DNA of 64,000 nucleotides. Origin: Halioglobus sp. GTDB lineage: Bacteria; Pseudomonadota; Gammaproteobacteria; Pseudomonadales; Halieaceae. How positions within the stretch are numbered: position 1 is the first letter of the stretch; every line of letters starts with the position of its first letter. The stretch covers positions 62,712-126,711 of the forward strand of contig JAGRIH010000030.1 in assembly GCA_020443345.1 (NCBI GenBank), given 5' to 3'. Positions 26,479 through 35,773 of this stretch are shown here, piece by piece. A program made the translations under genes and the position numbers. The notes beneath the pieces were generated by a model. It was given only the letters and a program-made list of their open reading frames with translations. It did no database searches and had not been told where the DNA came from.

Positions 26479-27968
26479 GCTGTTTTCTCCTTCTGTCCCA
26501 ACCAGCTGAAAAAGACGCGGTCGGGGTCGTATTTATCGCGCAGTTTGGCCAGTCGTTGCCAGCCCTCCTGTGTAAAGCACTCCCGCGCGTGCTCCGGATA
26601 GTGCAGGGGATCGGTCTCGTTGATGTAGTGCCCCCGGGTAATGGGTTTCAGCGCCGCGACGGACTCGTCCATCCACTTGCGATTGATCGGCACGTGGCTC
26701 TCCTCTTCCGCCATCAGGTACCAGGACAGGTAGTGCTCGGACGGCGTGGCGACGCAGGAGGTGGGGTCCTCGCGCGTATTGCTGAAACCCCAGCCCGACA
26801 GCGCAAAACAACGCGGTGAGGGCGGCGGGTCGTCCTGCATTTTTTTTGCCAGGGTCTGCAGGCCGGTGGCGACATCGTCGGTCCAGATATTCTCCACCGC
26901 CGTGCGGTTGGGGCTGGAGTGATCGGTTTCCTGGCCGGCGTACATCTGCTCGTAGGTCAGCCGTTTGTTTTCGCTTTTCAGCAGTGCCTGCTCCGGCATG
27001 CCGCTGCGCTGCCACGGCGCCATCAGTTCCCGGGCGTCCTCAGTGGAGTTGGCGAAGGCAAACACACTGACGGCACATACCAGGTCCCGTTCGGCGGGCG
27101 GCTTGTCGGGTGGATAGAAGCGACCGACGACGGCCAGCAGTTCCACGCGGTCCTCCTTCTCACTGGCGACCTTGCCCAGGGCCTTGCAAAGGTGCGGCAG
27201 CTTGTCGATGGCAAACAGGTATTTGCTCTTGGTCATCTGGGGGTACAGCGGATACAGTTGCAGTTTGTAGCGCGTGACCACACCAAAAAAGCCGGGGCCG
27301 CAGCCGCGAATGGCCCACCACAAGTCTGTGTTCTGGGTGGCGTCGGCGATCAGTTTGCGACCGTCCGCCATGATCACCTCGGCTGCCAGAATCGAGCGGC
27401 AGGCGATATCCCGCTGCGGCATGTTCCAGCCCAGACCGCCCCCTAACACGTAGCCGCCGATGGGGACCACGCCGGTGTGGGCTGCCGGAAAGTCCAGCTT
27501 GTGCTCGTCGAGCAGGGCCATCAGGTTTTCCGCGTGGATGCCGGGCTCCACCCATGCGGTCTGTGAGGCGGGGTCCACCTCCACGGCGCGCAGCAGCGAC
27601 AGGTCCAACAGCATGCCACCCTTACGCAGTACGGCGTGGGCCGGGTTGTGGCCGCCGGAGCGCACGGTCACCCGCAGTTTGTTGTGTCGGGCATACGCCA
27701 GTGCGGCGAGGATATCCTCGTGGGACTTGGCGCGCACGATCAGGTCGGGATAGCGCCGGGGCAGAAACAGGAACCAGGACATGGCGCTCCACCACTGCAG
27801 ATACGACGGGTCGCTGCGCAGCACCACGCGCCCGCGAATGCGGCTGAGGTAGTCGTTTACCGTCCGGGCCAGTGCCGTGGGACCGCGCAGCAGAGCCGTG
27901 CCTGCGGCGCCGGCCAACAGCAGCGCCCTGCCCAGAAACCGCCGTCTCGTATTGGTATCTGTGGTCAT
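26475..27968 (-). CDS. Tat-exported FAD oxidoreductase, berberine-bridge-enzyme type, predicted monocovalent
   Basis: 497 residues. A strong twin-arginine signal (TRRRFLGRALLL) starts the protein. The FAD domain has RSGGH with H107 for covalent attachment, but the position of the second, cysteine attachment is Thr165 (AAHTGVVPIGG), so attachment should be by His only. GGGLGWN and the C-terminal KYDPDRVFFSWLG are family marks. GGAGG upstream of ATG 27968 is clear. It is a paralogue of the protein at 19898 and overlaps its cytochrome partner. It lies 9 bases after a 3-hydroxyacyl-CoA dehydrogenase-like gene. Substrate unknown, probably a related alcohol or phenol. Confidence 0.87.
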   Translation of the reverse strand: MTTDTNTRRRFLGRALLLAGAAGTALLRGPTALARTVNDYLSRIRGRVVLRSDPSYLQWWSAMSWFLFLPRRYPDLIVRAKSHEDILAALAYARHNKLRVTVRSGGHNPAHAVLRKGGMLLDLSLLRAVEVDPASQTAWVEPGIHAENLMALLDEHKLDFPAAHTGVVPIGGYVLGGGLGWNMPQRDIACRSILAAEVIMADGRKLIADATQNTDLWWAIRGCGPGFFGVVTRYKLQLYPLYPQMTKSKYLFAIDKLPHLCKALGKVASEKEDRVELLAVVGRFYPPDKPPAERDLVCAVSVFAFANSTEDARELMAPWQRSGMPEQALLKSENKRLTYEQMYAGQETDHSSPNRTAVENIWTDDVATGLQTLAKKMQDDPPPSPRCFALSGWGFSNTREDPTSCVATPSEHYLSWYLMAEEESHVPINRKWMDESVAALKPITRGHYINETDPLHYPEHARECFTQEGWQRLAKLRDKYDPDRVFFSWLGQKEKTA

Positions 27969-27977
27969 ATGTCCTCC

Positions 27978-28967
27978 CTAGTGCGCTTCCGGCAGAAGCG
28001 ACAAATACTGCAGCAGCTTGACGAAATCACCCAGGCGCTCCTCGCGGTAGGCCGCCACGTCGCGTTCGCGGTAGTCGTAGAAACCCTGGCCGTCGCGGAT
28101 ACCGTTGCGGTTTTCCCGCATATTCCTGGCAATGATATCGGGTACGCTAAAGCGCTTGTCATCGAGGTTGTCCGACAGGTATCTGGTGGCGTGGTAGATA
28201 ATGTCGCCGCCGCCCCAGTCGATGAACTCCAGCAGGCCCAGCACCGCGTAGCGCACGCCGAAGCCCAGGCGTACTGCCTTGTCGATATCTTCGGCGGATG
28301 CCACACCCTCCTCGACACAGCGCGCGGCTTCGTTCATTGCCAGCGCCTGTATGCGCGGCACGATAAAGCCGGGACTGGCGGCGCAGATGACGGGTTGCTT
28401 GCCGATGCTCTCCAGCAGGCCCTGCATGGCCGCCGTGTTCTCCTGCGCGGTGTGTTGGCCGGGACTCATTTCCACCAGGGGCATCAGCAGTGCCGGATTC
28501 AGCCAGTGGGTGTTGAGAAAGCGGCTCTTGTTGTCGACAAAGTCCGCCAGGGTGTCGACCAGCATGGTGGAGGTGGTGGAACCGATAACGGTGTGGTCGG
28601 CGCCGGTTTCATTCAACCAGGCATAGGTGGACTGCTTGACGTCCAGCACTTCGGTCACCGCTTCAAATAAAAAATCGGACTGGCGCAGCGGCTCGCGCGC
28701 CGCGGCGCGGGCGACCAGGGTGATGCGCCCGGCAATCGCCGCGGCCTGCGCCTTACTGACCAGTTGCAGGCGCTGCAGCAAAGCCAGTTCGGTGCGCATC
28801 TCTGAACGCACTGCCTCGGACAACGCGCCAAAGGCCGCGGCATCGCGCTCCTCGCTGTCGAACAGGTTCACCCGGTAACCCGAGAAGGCAAAGCTCAGGG
28901 CGATACCCCGGCCCATGCGCCCGGCGCCGACCACGGCGACAGGTTGTGCAGCGGTCGGATCAGTCAC
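27978..28967 (-). CDS. 3-hydroxyacyl-CoA dehydrogenase-family NAD-binding protein
   Basis: 329 residues. N-terminal Rossmann motif VVGAGRMGRG, followed by the NAD domain (FEAVTEV, IGSTTSTM) and the C-terminal helical domain with HWLNPALLMPLVE and PGFIVPRIQALAMNEA. This is the layout of 3-hydroxybutyryl-CoA dehydrogenase/lambda-crystallin-type enzymes. In this protein the catalytic His region reads NTHWLNP. GTG 28967 is the start. It sits between UbiD and the flavoprotein in one operon; the substrate may be a hydroxy-acyl-CoA or another secondary alcohol. Confidence 0.85.
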   Translation of the reverse strand: MTDPTAAQPVAVVGAGRMGRGIALSFAFSGYRVNLFDSEERDAAAFGALSEAVRSEMRTELALLQRLQLVSKAQAAAIAGRITLVARAAAREPLRQSDFLFEAVTEVLDVKQSTYAWLNETGADHTVIGSTTSTMLVDTLADFVDNKSRFLNTHWLNPALLMPLVEMSPGQHTAQENTAAMQGLLESIGKQPVICAASPGFIVPRIQALAMNEAARCVEEGVASAEDIDKAVRLGFGVRYAVLGLLEFIDWGGGDIIYHATRYLSDNLDDKRFSVPDIIARNMRENRNGIRDGQGFYDYRERDVAAYREERLGDFVKLLQYLSLLPEAH

Positions 28968-29003
28968 CGTGGTTCTCTCGCCAGCACTTGCAGGTGGTGC
29001 ACG

Positions 29004-30371
29004 CTATTCCCCGCTGATCTCGTACTGTGACAGATCCACATCCTCCATGGCGGCGCGCACGAACTTCTCGGGCCGCGGCAGCGGCACTGTGGCATCGATG
29101 CCCAGGCGGGTCCATTTGTCGTTTTCCACCATGGGGTTGAGGCGATGCCCGATGGCCTCGGGAATCAGCAGTAGGTCCGTCTCGTAGCGGCAGCGGGTCT
29201 GCACCGCCCAGTCCACATCCGCCGGGTTGTAGATGTCCACATCCTCGTCCACCACAGTTACCGTCTTGACGAAGGCCAGCGACACAAAGGCCGCCATGAT
29301 GGCGTTGCGTTGGCTGCCCTCGTGCACCTTGTTCATCCTCACCACCAGGTGATAGGGCACGCTGCCATCGGAAAAATGCACCGCCGTCACTTCCGGCACG
29401 ATGCTGTGTATCTTGTCGAAGGCGCCGGCGCCGGCGATCAGCCCGTAGGCGTTGCCCACCTCGATACCCGACAGAATGGAGTTGAAAACCGGGTTCTTGC
29501 GGCGGGTCACGGCGGTGACTTCCAGCGCCCAGCGCTGGTCGCGCTCGGCGTAGTAACCGGTGACTTCGGCGTAGGGCCCCTCGGCCTCCCTGACATTGGG
29601 CAGTATGCGCCCCTCGATCACGAACTGGGCGTTGGCAATGGCTTCCACGCTCACCGTTTGCGCCTCGATGAGTTCCACCGGGACGCCGCGCATCTGGCTG
29701 ACAATGCCCAACTCGTCCTCGCCGATAGGCGCCGCCGAGGCCGGCACGGCGCCGGCCATGAGCACCGGGTAGTCGACGCCGTTGTTGATGGTAATCTCCA
29801 GCGCCTCACCCCGGGCTTCGGCGCGCTTGAAGTAGTCCATCACGTGGCCGAGTTCTTCCAGCAGCAGGGTAAAGCGGTTCCTGCCGGTGACCATCATGCG
29901 GTGTACCGACAGGTTGCGCACCCCGGTGTCCGGGTCCTTGGCGATCACCACGCTGGAGGTCAGGTAGCGGCCGCCGTCGCCGGTGGCGTGGTGCGGAATC
30001 GGCAGGGCGTACAGGTCGATATCGGTTTCAATGACCTCGTTGGCCGGCCCGCGCTCGAGGATTACAGGCGCCACGGGCGCTTTCTGCCAGCCGCGGATCT
30101 CGTCAGTGAGCACAAAGGGCAGTTGCGCCCGGTCGCAGGCGAAGATTTTAGCGACGATATCCAGGTTCCAGTACAGGCCGATGAGCACCGGGTAGTCGCT
30201 GCCTTTCACTTTTTCAAACAGGACCACCTTGCCGCCTTCAAAGCGCTTGGCGATCCCGGCCAACTCCAGTACCGGGTCGACCTCGGTCTTCACCCGTACC
30301 AGCAGGTTCTCCGCTTCCAGGAAATCGATGTAGCCCTGCAGGTCCGTCAGGTTTCTCGCGTCCAGATCCAT
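29004..30371 (-). CDS. UbiD-family decarboxylase (prenylated-FMN-dependent)
   Basis: 455 residues. UbiD-type marks include RNLSVHRMMV in the mid-region and the EGPYAEVTGYY block that carries active-site Glu residues, with an ENDKW stretch near the C-terminus. Such enzymes decarboxylate, or carboxylate, aromatic or unsaturated acids using prenylated FMN made by UbiX; no ubiX is nearby. ATG 30371 with AGGA upstream is preferred to TTG 30389. A perfect 12-bp palindrome (30389-30400) lies just upstream. Neighbours are an MFS carrier of the aromatic-acid type upstream and a hydroxyacyl-CoA dehydrogenase-like protein downstream, consistent with catabolic rather than ubiquinone use. Confidence 0.9.
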   Translation of the reverse strand: MDLDARNLTDLQGYIDFLEAENLLVRVKTEVDPVLELAGIAKRFEGGKVVLFEKVKGSDYPVLIGLYWNLDIVAKIFACDRAQLPFVLTDEIRGWQKAPVAPVILERGPANEVIETDIDLYALPIPHHATGDGGRYLTSSVVIAKDPDTGVRNLSVHRMMVTGRNRFTLLLEELGHVMDYFKRAEARGEALEITINNGVDYPVLMAGAVPASAAPIGEDELGIVSQMRGVPVELIEAQTVSVEAIANAQFVIEGRILPNVREAEGPYAEVTGYYAERDQRWALEVTAVTRRKNPVFNSILSGIEVGNAYGLIAGAGAFDKIHSIVPEVTAVHFSDGSVPYHLVVRMNKVHEGSQRNAIMAAFVSLAFVKTVTVVDEDVDIYNPADVDWAVQTRCRYETDLLLIPEAIGHRLNPMVENDKWTRLGIDATVPLPRPEKFVRAAMEDVDLSQYEISGE

Positions 30372-30388
30372 TCGAATATCCTTTATCA

Positions 30389-30400
30389 ATCGGCGCCGAT
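30389..30400. promoter_or_regulatory. Perfect 12-bp palindrome upstream of ubiD-like gene
   Basis: ATCGGCGCCGAT, 18 bases ahead of ATG 30371. A second inverted repeat, TTGAAACAATTCAA (30407-30420), lies 6 bases further upstream. Both are candidate operator sites between the MFS gene and ubiD-like gene. Confidence 0.4.
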
Positions 30401-30482
30401 AGTTGATTGAAACAATTCAACGGGCCGGTCGATATGCAAAAACAGCAGCGTTTTTTGTGCAGTGGCCGGTGGCGAAAAATAT

Positions 30483-31811
30483 TTAACCCGGTTTCACTGT
30501 GGCATCCAGTTGCGCCGACTTCACCAGCCAGATAGCCGTCGCGCCGACAAAGAAGGGGATCGCAAGCACCATGAAGTAATTGGGCCGCTCCCAGCCCAGG
30601 CCGATCAGCAGGCCCGCAACGGAGGGTCCGATGATGGCGCCGATGCGGCCCAGGCCGATGGCCCAGCCGATGCCGGTGGCGCGCACATGCGCCGGGTAGA
30701 GGCGGGCGGCAACCGAGTAAAGCCCGATAAAACCGGCCTGGCCGAAAAAGCCCATGGCGACAGCGACGGCCATCAGTGCCGCCACGTTGTTGCCCAGGAA
30801 GCCAAAAGCCATCATCAGGATGCCGGCTGTCACCATAAACGCCGCGATCATGAAGCGCAGACCGCTGACCGCGGAGCGATAGCCCAGCCACAAGATACCG
30901 CACAAACCGCCGGCGTTGATCGACATGCCCACCCAGATGGCGTTTTCCAGTGACAGGCCGGCATCCACCACGATTTTGGGAATCCAGCTCAACAGGAAAT
31001 AGTTGCCGAACATGGCGCTGAAGGTCGCCACCCACAGCAGCAGCGACCACCGTCTGCTGCCCGGCTGCAGCAGCGCCTTGACCCCGGTTGCCGCTTCCTT
31101 CTCGACGGATGGTGCCGGCCAGGCAGCCAGTGGCCGGCCGCCCAGCCGCTCGATGATGGCGTTGACGCGCACCAGGCTGCCCGCGGGCCGTTTGTTGAAC
31201 AGGAAGGCCAGTGACTCGGGCATCAGACAGTACACCAGCACAAACAACCCCGCGTTGAGCGCCGCGCCGACCCCGAAGACAGAGCGCCAGCCGTAGTCCT
31301 CGATGAGGTAGGCCGAGAGCAACCCGCCCAGTGTCGCGCCGACGGCGTAGGTCCCCTGCACGATGCAGATGGTGAAGTTGCGCTTCGAGTCCGGAGAGTA
31401 CTCGGCGGTCAGTGCGGTGATGCTGGCCAGCATGGCGCCGATGGCCAGGCCGCTGCCCAGCCGGTAGGCCAGCAGGCTGGCAACGGAGTTAGCGGTGGCG
31501 GTCAGCCCCATGGTCAGGGTGAGCGCGGCCAGGCTGTAGAGAATCATGTTGCGCCTGCCGATGCGGTCGCTCAGGGTGCCGAGGGTCATGGCGCCGAGCG
31601 CCATACCCAGGTAACCGGCACTGAACACAATGCCCAGCGCAGCCGGCGACATGCGCCACTCGGCGGCAATCGCCGGTGCGGTAAAGGCGATTGCCAGCGC
31701 GTCAAAGCCGTCGAAGACATTGATCAGCGCGCACAGGCCAATCGCCAGAATCTGAAATCCGGAAAAAGACCTCGCGTGGATATAGTGCTCCGGAGAATTG
31801 GGGTTGCTCAT
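30483..31811 (-). CDS. MFS transporter, aromatic acid:H+ symporter type
   Basis: 442 residues, twelve hydrophobic segments. The first segment has DGFD (D34, D37), the acidic pair typical of the aromatic-acid:H+ symporter family (PcaK/BenK-like), and the loop 2-3 motif GTLSDRIGRRN is intact. ATG 31811 is chosen; the open frame runs to 31901 without supporting homology. It is the first gene of a reverse-strand operon continuing with the UbiD decarboxylase, so an aromatic or unsaturated carboxylic acid is the likely cargo. Confidence 0.9.
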   Translation of the reverse strand: MSNPNSPEHYIHARSFSGFQILAIGLCALINVFDGFDALAIAFTAPAIAAEWRMSPAALGIVFSAGYLGMALGAMTLGTLSDRIGRRNMILYSLAALTLTMGLTATANSVASLLAYRLGSGLAIGAMLASITALTAEYSPDSKRNFTICIVQGTYAVGATLGGLLSAYLIEDYGWRSVFGVGAALNAGLFVLVYCLMPESLAFLFNKRPAGSLVRVNAIIERLGGRPLAAWPAPSVEKEAATGVKALLQPGSRRWSLLLWVATFSAMFGNYFLLSWIPKIVVDAGLSLENAIWVGMSINAGGLCGILWLGYRSAVSGLRFMIAAFMVTAGILMMAFGFLGNNVAALMAVAVAMGFFGQAGFIGLYSVAARLYPAHVRATGIGWAIGLGRIGAIIGPSVAGLLIGLGWERPNYFMVLAIPFFVGATAIWLVKSAQLDATVKPG

Positions 31812-32232
31812 GGTTCTGGGGTGTCCCCTGGCCGGTTTGTTATCGTCCCCGCCGGTTTTCGCGCCGCCGGTGCCGGGCGCCGCTGCCGCAGGTGCGGACA
31901 ATCCGTGACCATCCTACCACCAAAAAGCCCGTGGTGTAGCCACAAACAGCCGGCCTGCGTCGACACCGGATGCCCCGGTCGGGATGTATAGTGCTGCCGT
32001 GTATTGCATCGGCTTGCTTTTGTGCGCAGTATTGCTTGACTGAGACAGTGCAAATCCCGGCGGACTCATCGGCGTGGGGTTTGTGACGATTTTCGCAGCG
32101 GTTTTTCCATAGTGGCCGCGCGTGAAACCTCAATAGTATGCAGGCACAACAACAAGACAGATAGGCAATCGGTCAGAAGATCCACCCACGGCAATTTTAA
32201 CGACACAATAAGTGCAGCAAAGAGGATTGACC
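31812..32232. other. 421-base divergent regulatory region
   Basis: No supported gene. It lies between the divergent aromatic-acid MFS and TonB receptor genes and must contain both promoters. A CRP-like site, TGTGACGATTTTCGCA, is at 32082-32097 (9 of 10 half-site positions). An imperfect inverted repeat (CTACCAC ... GTGGTGTAG) lies near 31914-31939. No clear -35/-10 pair was identified. Confidence 0.45.
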
Positions 32233-34635
32233 ATGACATTCAACAGGACAGCAATATCACTGGTAGTGGCAAGTGCGGTGTTTTCCAGCGATCTGGTACT
32301 GGCGCAGGAGGGCGGCGCGGGCTTTGCGCTGGAAGAGGTGATCGTCACCGCCCGCAAGCGCGAGGAGAACCTGCAGAGCACGCCCATTTCAATCTCCGCC
32401 TTCACCGCCAACGAACTGGCGCAGCGGCAGATCCGCTCCACCGACCAGTTGGCGGACGTCACGCCCAACCTGACCTTTGACTCCTATGCGCCGTCATCGG
32501 GCCAGAATGCCTCGTCGCAGATTTATATCCGCGGTATCGGTCAATCCGACTTCACCGCGGTGACCGATCCCGGCGTAGGCCTCTATGTGGACGGCGTGTA
32601 CTACGCGCGCTCCTTTGGCGGGACCATGGATTTTCTCGACCTGGAACGCATCGAGGTGCTGCGCGGCCCGCAGGGGACGCTGTTTGGTCGCAACACCATC
32701 GGCGGGGCAATCGCACTGCATACCAAAAGGCCCGATGACGAGTTTGCCGGCAGCGTCGAAGTGGAGGTGGGCAGTGACGAGATGCTCTACGGCACGGCGC
32801 GCTTCAACATTCCCATCGCCGAGGGTCTGTATTCCAACATCAGTTTCACCAAGCGCGATCGCGACGGTTATGTCGAGCGCGTGCAACTGGCCGCGCGGCA
32901 ACGCAGCGGTGTCGCACTGCCTACCGACGGCGCGGTGCTGGGTGATGATGACACCTTCAGCGCCCGCGGCGCTATCGTCTGGGAAGCCAGCGAGTCGCTG
33001 AACTTCTTTATGACCGCGGACTACACTGACGAAGACGAAAGTGGTTCCCCGGCAACCTCTCTGGGGCTCAACGAGCAGCAGACCTTCCCCTATCACGCCA
33101 ATACCTTCGAAAACGGTATCGCGTTTGGCGGCAACTGCCCCCTGTTGCCGCCGCCGACACTGCCGCCGGGCGAGCGCGGCACCAACAACAATTTCATGTG
33201 CCTGAACGACACCTGGTATCGCGATGTGTTCGAGAATGAGGGCACCGGTGAAGTCACCTCCGAGCTGACCATGTGGGGTGTCTCCCTGGAGGCCAACTGG
33301 GACGTCACCGACTGGATGTCGATCAAGTCCATCACCGCCTACCGGGACATCGACGCCTATTCCGCGCGCGACGGAGACGCCACCCCGTACCGGGTGTTCC
33401 ACACCCAGGATCCCTTTGACCAGGACCAGTTCAGCCAGGAGCTGCAGTTCAGCGGCAACACCGACAACATGAAATGGCTGGTGGGCCTGTACTACTTCGA
33501 GGAGCAGGCGGACAACCCCAACCCGGTGCAGTTTCCGGAGCCCACCATCGGCGCCATCGTCTCCGGCGGCAGCGTCGACAACGACAACTTCGCGGTGTTC
33601 AGTCAGGTGACCTATGATCTCACCGAGAAATGGTCGCTGACCGCCGGCGTGCGCTATACCGATGAAACCAAGCGCTTTTCGCCCTACTCCTACGCCGACG
33701 GGTATTACGTGATGGGCGGCCCCGGCAGCCCCAGCGTGCGCTATCTGGATTGTCCCACCGGCGCGGAGCCCGGCTGTGACGGTGTACAGGGGCGCCTGTT
33801 TACCGACGGCGACCACTTTGTTGCCGCGGGTGAATACGAGCGCGGTTTCGACGACTGGACGCCCATGGTCAACCTCGCCTACCAGGCCGACGACGACCTG
33901 ATGGTCTACGCCTCCTACTCCGAGGGTTTCAAGAGCGGCGGTTTTGACCAGCGCTACAACGTGGCCTTTCCCGACGGCCCCACCTCCTTTGATCCGGAAA
34001 CGGCCAACACCTACGAAGTGGGTATGAAGTCCTCCTGGGCGGACAACACCTTCCGTCTCAACCTGGCGGCCTTCTTCACCGACTACGAAGACATGCAGAT
34101 CATCGTGCGCCAGGGTTTTGCGCCGATTACCTTTAACGCGGGCCAGGCGGAAATCAAGGGGTTTGAACTGGAGTCGACCTGGGTGCCCTCGCCCGCCTGG
34201 ATCATCCAGGCCAACGTGGGCTACACCGATGCGGAGTACGTCGACCTCGATGCGAGTGTGGAAAGCGTCGGTATCACCGAGGACAGCAAGCTGCCGCAAA
34301 CCGCGGAGTGGACCGGCAATCTGGGCGTCGCCTATACCCACCAGATCGGCCAGTGGTCGATCACGCCGCGGTTTGACTGGGCCTACACCGATGAGGTGTA
34401 CAATAACGCGGTGAACACGCCGCAACTGATCCAGGACGCCTACGACATGCTCAACGCCGCCATCACGGTAATGAGCGACGACGGCGCCTGGGAGTTCATG
34501 CTGGCCGGCCGCAACCTGGGCGACGAAACCATTCTGGTATCCGGCAACTCGGGCTACAACACCGGTTCAGGTTACCTCACCGCCACCTTTGCCAGGGAGA
34601 GGGAGTGGAGTTTCTCCGCCAAGTACAGTTTCTAG
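32233..34635 (+). CDS. TonB-dependent outer-membrane receptor
   Basis: 800 residues. Signal peptide to about 30 (SSDLVLAQ), TonB box-like LEEVIVTARKR, plug (RIEVLRGPQGTLFGRNT, IGGAIAL) and a long barrel ending WSFSAKYSF, with a C-terminal Phe as outer-membrane insertion requires. AGAGG at 32220-32224 supports ATG 32233. It resembles the receptor at 9584 in class. Divergent from the aromatic-acid MFS and followed by a strong hairpin and an AraC regulator, it is probably the outer-membrane entry step for the island's substrate. Confidence 0.92.
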   Translation: MTFNRTAISLVVASAVFSSDLVLAQEGGAGFALEEVIVTARKREENLQSTPISISAFTANELAQRQIRSTDQLADVTPNLTFDSYAPSSGQNASSQIYIRGIGQSDFTAVTDPGVGLYVDGVYYARSFGGTMDFLDLERIEVLRGPQGTLFGRNTIGGAIALHTKRPDDEFAGSVEVEVGSDEMLYGTARFNIPIAEGLYSNISFTKRDRDGYVERVQLAARQRSGVALPTDGAVLGDDDTFSARGAIVWEASESLNFFMTADYTDEDESGSPATSLGLNEQQTFPYHANTFENGIAFGGNCPLLPPPTLPPGERGTNNNFMCLNDTWYRDVFENEGTGEVTSELTMWGVSLEANWDVTDWMSIKSITAYRDIDAYSARDGDATPYRVFHTQDPFDQDQFSQELQFSGNTDNMKWLVGLYYFEEQADNPNPVQFPEPTIGAIVSGGSVDNDNFAVFSQVTYDLTEKWSLTAGVRYTDETKRFSPYSYADGYYVMGGPGSPSVRYLDCPTGAEPGCDGVQGRLFTDGDHFVAAGEYERGFDDWTPMVNLAYQADDDLMVYASYSEGFKSGGFDQRYNVAFPDGPTSFDPETANTYEVGMKSSWADNTFRLNLAAFFTDYEDMQIIVRQGFAPITFNAGQAEIKGFELESTWVPSPAWIIQANVGYTDAEYVDLDASVESVGITEDSKLPQTAEWTGNLGVAYTHQIGQWSITPRFDWAYTDEVYNNAVNTPQLIQDAYDMLNAAITVMSDDGAWEFMLAGRNLGDETILVSGNSGYNTGSGYLTATFAREREWSFSAKYSF

Positions 34636-34649
34636 TTTCCGCCTGATTA

Positions 34650-34689
34650 CCGCCCCCGCTGTGACTTTCCATCGGGGGCGGCTGTTTGT
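34650..34689 (+). terminator. Terminator hairpin after the TonB receptor gene
   Basis: CCGCCCCCG (34650-34658) pairs perfectly with CGGGGGCGG (34673-34681), 14-base loop, followed by CTGTTTGT. The T-run is short but the stem is very strong. Confidence 0.55.
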
Positions 34690-34701
34690 ACACTGGTCGA
34701 C

Positions 34702-35691
34702 ATGTTCGAGCTGTCCGACATGCCGCCACTCCAGCGGTTTCGAGTGCACAAGACGCGCGATATCGAGGTCGTGCACGCTGCGGTGGCGAACATTCTCTGT
34801 CCGCACAAAGTTGTCGTTTCCGATTCGGAGCCCTTGTCGGCGGACGCCTTGCTGCATCACGCCGCCCTGCCCAATGTCGCCCTGATTTATCTGTATTATG
34901 GTACAGAAGTCCGCGTGGACGTCTCCCAACTGGGCTTTTTCCTGCTGGAGTTCCCGCTGTCCGGTAAGGCCACCACCTACTGCGGTAGCGACACGGTCGT
35001 GTTCGGTCCCGGCGGGGCCGTGGTGGCCGGGCCGTACCAACAGTTTCGCACCGACTGGGCGGTGGATTGCTCCAAGCTGTTGATAAAAATCGAAAGCAAC
35101 GCTTTGGAGAACTATCTCAGCACCCTGCTGGGCCGACGCCAGATACGGGCGCTCGATTTCGACCTGAAGATAGACATGACGGCCGAATCCTCGTCTGCGC
35201 TGGCGATGATCGTCAGATGGATTTTGCAGGAGCTGGAGCAGCGCGGGTCGCTATTGAACACTGCGCCGCTGGCCGGTGAGCAGTACCAGCGTATGCTGAT
35301 GTGGGCGCTGTTGCACAGCCAGCCCAACAATTACTCCCGGGAGCTGGCAGCCCGGGAGGCGATTCAGATTCCCCACTACGTGTCGCGGGTCGAGCGCTAT
35401 ATCCAGGAACACTACCGCGAGGCAATCAGCCTGGAACAACTGGTCGAGCTATGCAACGTCAGCGAGCGCACTCTGCTGGAAGGCTTCAAGCGCTACCACG
35501 ATGTATCGCCGATGAAACTGTTGAAGCTCACGCGACTGGACTACGTTCATCTGGCCCTGAAAGAGGCCGACCCGGCACACCACAATGTAACCGATATCGC
35601 GCTGGCCGGCGGCTTTTCCCAACTGGGCAAGTTCTCTACCGAATACAAGGAGCGCTTTGGCGAGTCGCCGTCGGATACGCTGAAGGGTTGA
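34702..35691 (+). CDS. AraC-family transcriptional regulator
   Basis: 329 residues. N-terminal ligand-binding region of the AraC_binding_2 type and C-terminal double helix-turn-helix (ISLEQLVELCNVSERTLLEGF; VTDIALAGGFSQLGKFSTEY, ending RFGESP). It matches the AraC protein at 18175-19164 in length and layout. Placed between the TonB receptor and the molybdoenzyme operon, at the other edge of the island. Which neighbour it controls cannot be told from the sequence. Confidence 0.88.
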   Translation: MFELSDMPPLQRFRVHKTRDIEVVHAAVANILCPHKVVVSDSEPLSADALLHHAALPNVALIYLYYGTEVRVDVSQLGFFLLEFPLSGKATTYCGSDTVVFGPGGAVVAGPYQQFRTDWAVDCSKLLIKIESNALENYLSTLLGRRQIRALDFDLKIDMTAESSSALAMIVRWILQELEQRGSLLNTAPLAGEQYQRMLMWALLHSQPNNYSRELAAREAIQIPHYVSRVERYIQEHYREAISLEQLVELCNVSERTLLEGFKRYHDVSPMKLLKLTRLDYVHLALKEADPAHHNVTDIALAGGFSQLGKFSTEYKERFGESPSDTLKG

Positions 35692-35699
35692 TCCGTCGG

Positions 35700-35739
35700 A
35701 CCGGCATCGGCGGTCTCCATAACACCGCAATATGCCGGT
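35700..35739. terminator. Bidirectional terminator-like hairpin
   Basis: ACCGGCAT (35700-35707) pairs with ATGCCGGT (35732-35739), and GCGGT (35710-35714) pairs with ACCGC (35724-35728) inside it. It lies between the convergent AraC and NrfD-type genes. Confidence 0.45.
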
Positions 35740-35773
35740 GGCCTTTGGCTGTTTGCCCCGTAGCGGCGTGGGG

